From assembly GCF_002999335.1 (NCBI RefSeq), contig NW_020312557.1:1-64000 (forward strand): a DNA stretch of 64,000 bases. The letters run 5' to 3'. Both the position numbers and the translations under genes were made by a program. Positions 59,701 through 64,000 of the stretch are shown here, in pieces; the stretch's first letter is position 1, and the number at the start of each line of letters is the position of its first letter. The notes below the pieces were generated by a model. That model made no database searches and had not been told where the DNA came from. It saw nothing but the letters and a program-made list of their open reading frames with translations. The stretch is from Cyclospora cayetanensis (lineage: Eukaryota; Apicomplexa; Conoidasida; Eucoccidiorida; Eimeriidae).

Positions 59701-61613
59701 CAACCGTTGAAAGGGAGAAGAAAAACGTTTCGGGAGGCTCTCCTGGGGGGGGCATGAGCGCCTTCCCCGCAGGGTCTGCCTCCCTTGCTGCCGAAGTGGG
59801 AAGTGGCGGCTTGGCAGCTGTTGAATCGCCAGCAGGCCTCCCTGTCGTTGCGCCTTCGCCCGGAGGCGGTGTTTGCGAAAAAGCCGAAATCACAATTGGG
59901 GAGGGAGTTCGCCTCCTCTTGGAAGCCTACGTGTTGTACAGGTAGGACGTGCATGGCAGCGTGCTTGTTCGCGCGGCAGTCAGTAAGGCCGTGGCTATTT
60001 GCGCGCTGTGTCTGTGCGCGTCTCGGTGCGGTGCGGGCGCTGTTGATGTGCAAGGGCCCCTAGTGCCAGCAGAAAGACGGACAGACAGTGTATGTATGTA
60101 CATGTATAGATATGGACATATATGTGCAGATGTATATGTGTATAGCTATGTATAGGGCCGCAAACATACAGCAGGCCCTTGGTGCGTCAAAAATTGGATA
60201 GCTTCATTTTTATGCTTCTTGCTGTGTTGCATGCAGGCCAGACGTGGGCTACGTGCGTGGCATGGACTGCCTGGCCGCAATGCTTCTGTGCTTCCTGCCT
60301 TTGGATCTGGCGTTCGTTGCGCTTGCGAATTTGCTGCCGTCTTTCCATCTCTTGGATTTTTTCTGTCCGGCACTCCCTTGCAACAGACGGTCCATTGCAC
60401 TCAAGTTTGACTTCTTCGAGTCGATGCTAAGGCTGCGATTGCCGCATCTCTACCGGCATCTTGCAGGCCTGCAAGTCATCCCCGATCTGTATCTCATGAG
60501 GTGGATGGAGACACTCTTCTGCAGAACCTTGCCATTTGCAACACTGTGCCGAACTTGGGACGGCGTCTTGCTCATGGGAGAGGTACGCATGCGCACATAC
60601 AGAAAGCCCCAGATGATAAGGGAGGCTTCACCACTACTAACACGCATATTTTTATGCAAGTGTACAAGCATGTATTTTCAACGTTTTGGGGAATTAAATG
60701 GGTAGGGAGATCAACTGGCGCTCGAGTATCATGCTAACAGCACGCGTCCAGCTGCTGCTGTTTTCTTCGTTCCACATGCGGTGTATATGCATATAAGACC
60801 CTTCTTCATGCACATGAGTGTATAGCTAGCGGTATGTATATACATATATATATATGTAACGGAGCTGCGTGCTCTCTATGCTCCCCCCTAGCTACATGCA
60901 TATGCATGTAACGAGCGGTGAATGTTTATACTATAGAGGTGTGGTGTTTTTCTCTGGCGATTGACCGATTGGCTCCCTTGCATGGCGCTTGCTCTCCCAC
61001 TAGTCAGTTCAAGTTTTTGTTTCTGCGCATCGGATCTTCCTTTTCCGCAGCCATACTGCTTCCAAGTGGCTTTAGGGCTGCTAAAGTATCATGAGTCGGA
61101 GTTGCTCTGCAATTCTTTCGAGGGTTGCCTCTCCATCCTCAATCGTCATGCCCAACCAACCGCAGACGAAGACGGAACTTTTGATGCTCCCAGGTTCTTC
61201 AAGTGAGCAAAACTTTTTTTCTCTGGCCTTTCTTGTGAATTTTTGTTCTCCTGTTGGCGTTGAACTCGAAAGCGACGTCACCCTTTACCTCGGTGTGCTC
61301 AGTGTATAGCATTGCCTGTGCATGTGTATCCATCCGGCTTGCTTTTCTGCCGCTTTCATCCTTGTTGTCTTCTCATGGGATAACGCTTTTTCCCCTCCTA
61401 TTTTCCCTGTTGCGCTGCTCGTATATTTGGACGTACATAAGCTACCCCGCTTGTATTCACGGAGCCTCTTGTGCTTGCCTTGCCCGCTGTGCCCACAGGT
61501 GTGTGGAGGTGTGCCGGATAGACAGCCACCAATATGGCCGTTGGGTAGCGAATCAAAGGATGAGCGAAGAAAAGGCCGAGCTGCTCGAGCTCGTGGCTTG
61601 CAGCACCGTTTGA
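53720..61613 (+). CDS. Sec7-PH-TBC fusion protein (Arf GEF plus Rab-GAP-like)
   Basis: Six exons, 53720-55468, 55896-56315, 56730-59941, 60237-60582, 61051-61202 and 61499-61613, give 1,997 residues in phase. The first ~520 residues are Ser/Ala/Gly-rich. A Sec7 domain (about 528-715) follows with the catalytic Glu in FRPPGEAQ and the second motif LAYAILMLHTDRHNPKVK; it should load GTP on Arf. A PH-like region (about 837-957) ends in FTRWIAFFHQKV. The TBC domain starts at LGGLPGELRGKMWLIALG (about 1220-1240), is interrupted by a poly-Ala tract and other low-complexity sequence, and resumes as PDVGYVRGMDCLAAMLL, then DLYLMRWMETLFCRTLPF and WDGVLLMGE (about 1795-1909). The usual Gln of YxQ is Arg. 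Sec7-TBC fusions are known from protists; the long split of the TBC domain is unusual. Confidence 0.92.
54365..54555 (+). repeat. Ala/Val/Thr-rich coding repeats
   Basis: The first Sec7-TBC exon contains GCAGTAGAAGCAGGA-type units followed by three near-identical units encoding VGAVPVTGATA-like sequence (27-30 bp period, about 54,465-54,550). The frame is kept; the region is part of the disordered N terminus. Confidence 0.8.
58495..58775 (+). repeat. GCA-rich poly-Ala/Gly coding tract
   Basis: About 90 codons of GCA with interspersed GGA/GGG read as Ala and Gly in the Sec7-TBC frame (about residues 1312-1405). The run lies between the first and second conserved blocks of the TBC domain, so it must loop out if the domain folds. 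Confidence 0.93.
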
Positions 61614-63077
61614 CAGTAGCGCTGCACCTACCACTGTTCTTAAAGGCGTTGTGCTTCATGCGAAGAGGGGCACACACGGTGCAGTGTGTCTCCCTCGTGG
61701 CTGCGACCAATATCTGCTGTCGAGGGCCGCATTTAAATCACCCCTCTCTACTGGCGTTTTAGCCGTTTGTTTGTCTGAATGCTTTCTGATTTTAATGAAA
61801 AGCCTACTTTTTAGCAGATCCATCGTCAGCGTGCTCCAGCTTCTGCGGGGAGGTCAGTAGCGAAAATGGTGTGACTCCTCGCTGTTGGCAGCAGTTGCCT
61901 TCACCCTGTGCTGCTCGGTATTCTTTCAAATGACTAAACACCGCAGTGGGTAGGAGGAAACTGGAACGAAAAGTTCTGTACCTGCCTATTTTTGTTGCTG
62001 TCCGTGAAGCTGCGAGAAAAACAGTTACCACCACCCTCCCCCGGGTCCAATTCTTGCATCTGCAGCTCCTTCACTTCACAACGCGAAACGAAAAAGATGG
62101 GGGAGGAGAGATCTAGAAATTTTTAGACCTCCTGCTTTCCCCTGCCCCATTGGACGAGAGAACAGTGGCATGTAATGAAGCTCAGGGTCTTGTTTCCCAT
62201 TGCGTGCTTCCCCTGAAGAAAGCATCGAACTCGTGCGTCTCTTTCTGGAAGCAAACAACGGGAGAGAGAGAGGGCTGGTGAACTTCCTTCTTGTCCCACA
62301 CTTTGTCTTGTGATGTTCATTGTCGTTAGGGCGAAGCGTTGTATTACAATGCAGAGGTTTCCACCGTGTTTGCGGTTTCGCGGTTTTCCTCTGTCGGCGC
62401 TTCGAGAGGGAGGCCCCGAGGCATTGCAAATCCACGGAGCCCAGCAAGCAACAAAGGGCAGGCGCAGCTTCTTTCGCGCCTCATGAAAAACAAAAGGTGT
62501 GCGCATGCACAATGCATGCAACATTGAAAACCGTGCTCGTTGGAACTGAATTCTCGATATCATCTGCTTTTTCAGTCTGCCTGTCGTCTTATCTATCCGC
62601 TCTTGCTCCCGTATTATAAAGCGGGGTTGCGCTCTCTGTATGAACTGCATATGCGATGGCATTCTAGGTTGCAACGTGTCATAGAGGCTGGGCTCCAGAC
62701 GCGCAGAAACAGCCGCTCAGGCAACCCGTCGCCGCTCAGCCAAAGAGGGGGGAAAGGGGCTGCGTCACCGGAGTTAATTAGAATTTTAGAACACTGATTC
62801 CTAGAAGGAAAAATTTTGCAAATTACGGAGGGAAACAAGTAGGCATTGGATAGGCTGAGCAGAGCAGAGGATTTTCTCTGCCGAACTTCCGTGCACCAGG
62901 CATACGCCTTGAGTCGACCCCACCGTCGCCAGGCAGAACGCCTCGTAGTGCAGAGCATGTGCATGCTCACAATTAAAAACCACACGTCATTGAACACGTC
63001 GGCAGTTGGCCGGTTGATGTAGCGCAGTGCGCGCGTGAAGGCTAACAAGAGATGCTTTGCCCCGCATAACCGACAAT
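61614..63077. other. Intergenic between convergent genes
   Basis: 3' flanks of the Sec7-TBC gene (plus) and the tail-anchored protein (minus). The frames of 150-183 codons on the minus strand lack domain similarity and splice support, so no gene is called. Confidence 0.5.
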
Positions 63078-64000
63078 TCAAAAGCCGCCATTTTTGGCCG
63101 CTCTATTGAGAGTTTCTGCATGCAATTGCAGCCACACGACTACCGCAGCAATAGAAAGGAGGTACAACACCAAAAACGATGCCAACACGCCTCCCAAACC
63201 CGTCCGCTTCCAGCAAGTCCACAGACAATTGGTGCTAGCATTTGCAACAGAACAAGCGGCATCAACCTGAGATGCAACTTCTGAAACATCAGTCCCGAAG
63301 TTAGAAAGAAAAACCGAAATATCCGAGTCGACGTCCGTTACGGAGGCACCCATGTATTCCCGCCAAGAGCTGCAGAAAAAACCCACACAGAGTTCGTGGG
63401 CACAAGCACGTACATACATATAATATATATACTAGGCAAGCGCAGTGTGCCAAAAGCACAAGAAGGAGGCAAGCTACGCATGAAAGGAGGTATTCTTGAA
63501 TAAAAGAATAGTTCGCCCTGGCTATCAAGCCCGTTGGGGCCTAGCACTTCACAAAGCCCTCTTCCCACGTAGTGTGTGTGGTGGTCCACTGAATATGCAA
63601 GCTGCCAATCAGAGCAGGCTGCTTTCAACGACGTGGCTATTCAGCATTTCGGCTATCGTCAAGCACTTCTCTGCTCATATCGACTGGCCTTACAAACGCG
63701 GCTGGGCGGGCAACTGAGCAATTGCATCTCTACAAACGGCGCACAGACCTCGACGGCATCTCGTTTTCGCCCTTACCCGCTATTCTGCAGTGCCTTGAGC
63801 TTCGAGCCGGCCAGCATCACCTTAACCAGCGTTTGCTGGAATGTGTCCCCAGCTGCATCTTGATTTTTCACTGCATCTACCTTTGCCGCATCGAGTTTCC
63901 GCAGCAGTTCTGTGTACTGCAGCAGAAGCCTTCGCCGCATCGGCTCGGCAAGGCGCTGCTTTCTTTGTCCCTCCGCTATGTCGGACTCCGTGAGTTTCGC
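63078..64000 (-). CDS. Tail-anchored SNARE-like protein, 5' end outside window
   Basis: Two minus-strand exons, the window edge to 63,777 and 63,369-63,078, join in phase (GG|C). The upstream exon is helical and charged, with MRRRLLLQYTELLRKLDAA and a Lys/Ala/Gln heptad-like pattern. The last exon continues with a heptad-like stretch (DVDSDISVFLSNFGTDVSEV), a short basic linker (CWKR), and one hydrophobic segment GGVLASFLVLYLLSIAAVVVW close to the C terminus. This helix-linker-anchor layout is that of SNAREs. The two-part arrangement is most like ER-type Use1/Sec20 proteins, but I see no diagnostic residue that fixes the family. The protein would sit on a secretory membrane facing the cytosol. 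Confidence 0.6.

Noticed and set aside
62123..62674. 183-codon minus-strand open frame between the Sec7-TBC and SNARE-like genes
   Set aside because: No domain similarity, no phase-consistent link to the downstream tail-anchored gene, whose own stop codon precedes it.

Overview
The window is nuclear DNA of an apicomplexan, most likely a coccidian of the Eimeria/Cyclospora group. The evidence is intron-rich genes with short GT-AG introns, proteins that match alveolate families (calcineurin A, stand-alone OPRT, SulP, a Sec7-TBC fusion), mid-range G+C, and CAG/GCA trinucleotide runs translated as poly-Gln or poly-Ala. No bacterial-type operons, tRNA, rRNA or CRISPR were seen. All gene models were spliced by eye from GT-AG sites with phase checks.

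Layout. 1-0.33 kb: minus-strand fragment of a decayed Ty3/gypsy retroelement. 1.8-2.7 kb: intronless HAD/Cof phosphatase (+). 6.9-8.6 kb: PCNA, 4 exons (-). 9.9-11.2 kb: Gln/Ala/Pro-rich unknown protein (+). 12.3-15.4 kb: decayed Ty3/gypsy element with gag-like, RT, RNase H and integrase remnants (+). 17.9-19.1 kb: orotate phosphoribosyltransferase, 3 exons (+). 21.2-25.2 kb: calcineurin catalytic subunit, 14 exons (+). 28.5-35.1 kb: SAP/PINIT/SP-RING SUMO E3 ligase of the PIAS/Siz type, about 14 exons (+). 36.2-39.8 kb: second Ty3/gypsy copy (+). 41.7-46.5 kb, perhaps to 48.5 kb: SulP/SLC26 anion transporter with STAS domain (+). 48.5-53.7 kb: repeat-like gene desert. 53.7-61.6 kb: giant Sec7-PH-TBC protein (+). 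63.1-64.0 kb: 3' part of a tail-anchored SNARE-like protein (-), running off the window.

The genes are unrelated housekeeping and signalling functions: pyrimidine synthesis, replication clamp, Ca2+ signalling, SUMO ligation, anion transport, and Arf/Rab membrane traffic. The SUMO ligase and a PCNA that keeps a yeast-like acceptor lysine lie about 20 kb apart, which is suggestive only in function. The strongest unexpected signals are three diverged Ty3/gypsy copies with a dispersed ~130-bp repeat that may be an LTR, and the Sec7-TBC fusion, whose TBC half is split by hundreds of low-complexity residues and lacks the catalytic Gln finger.
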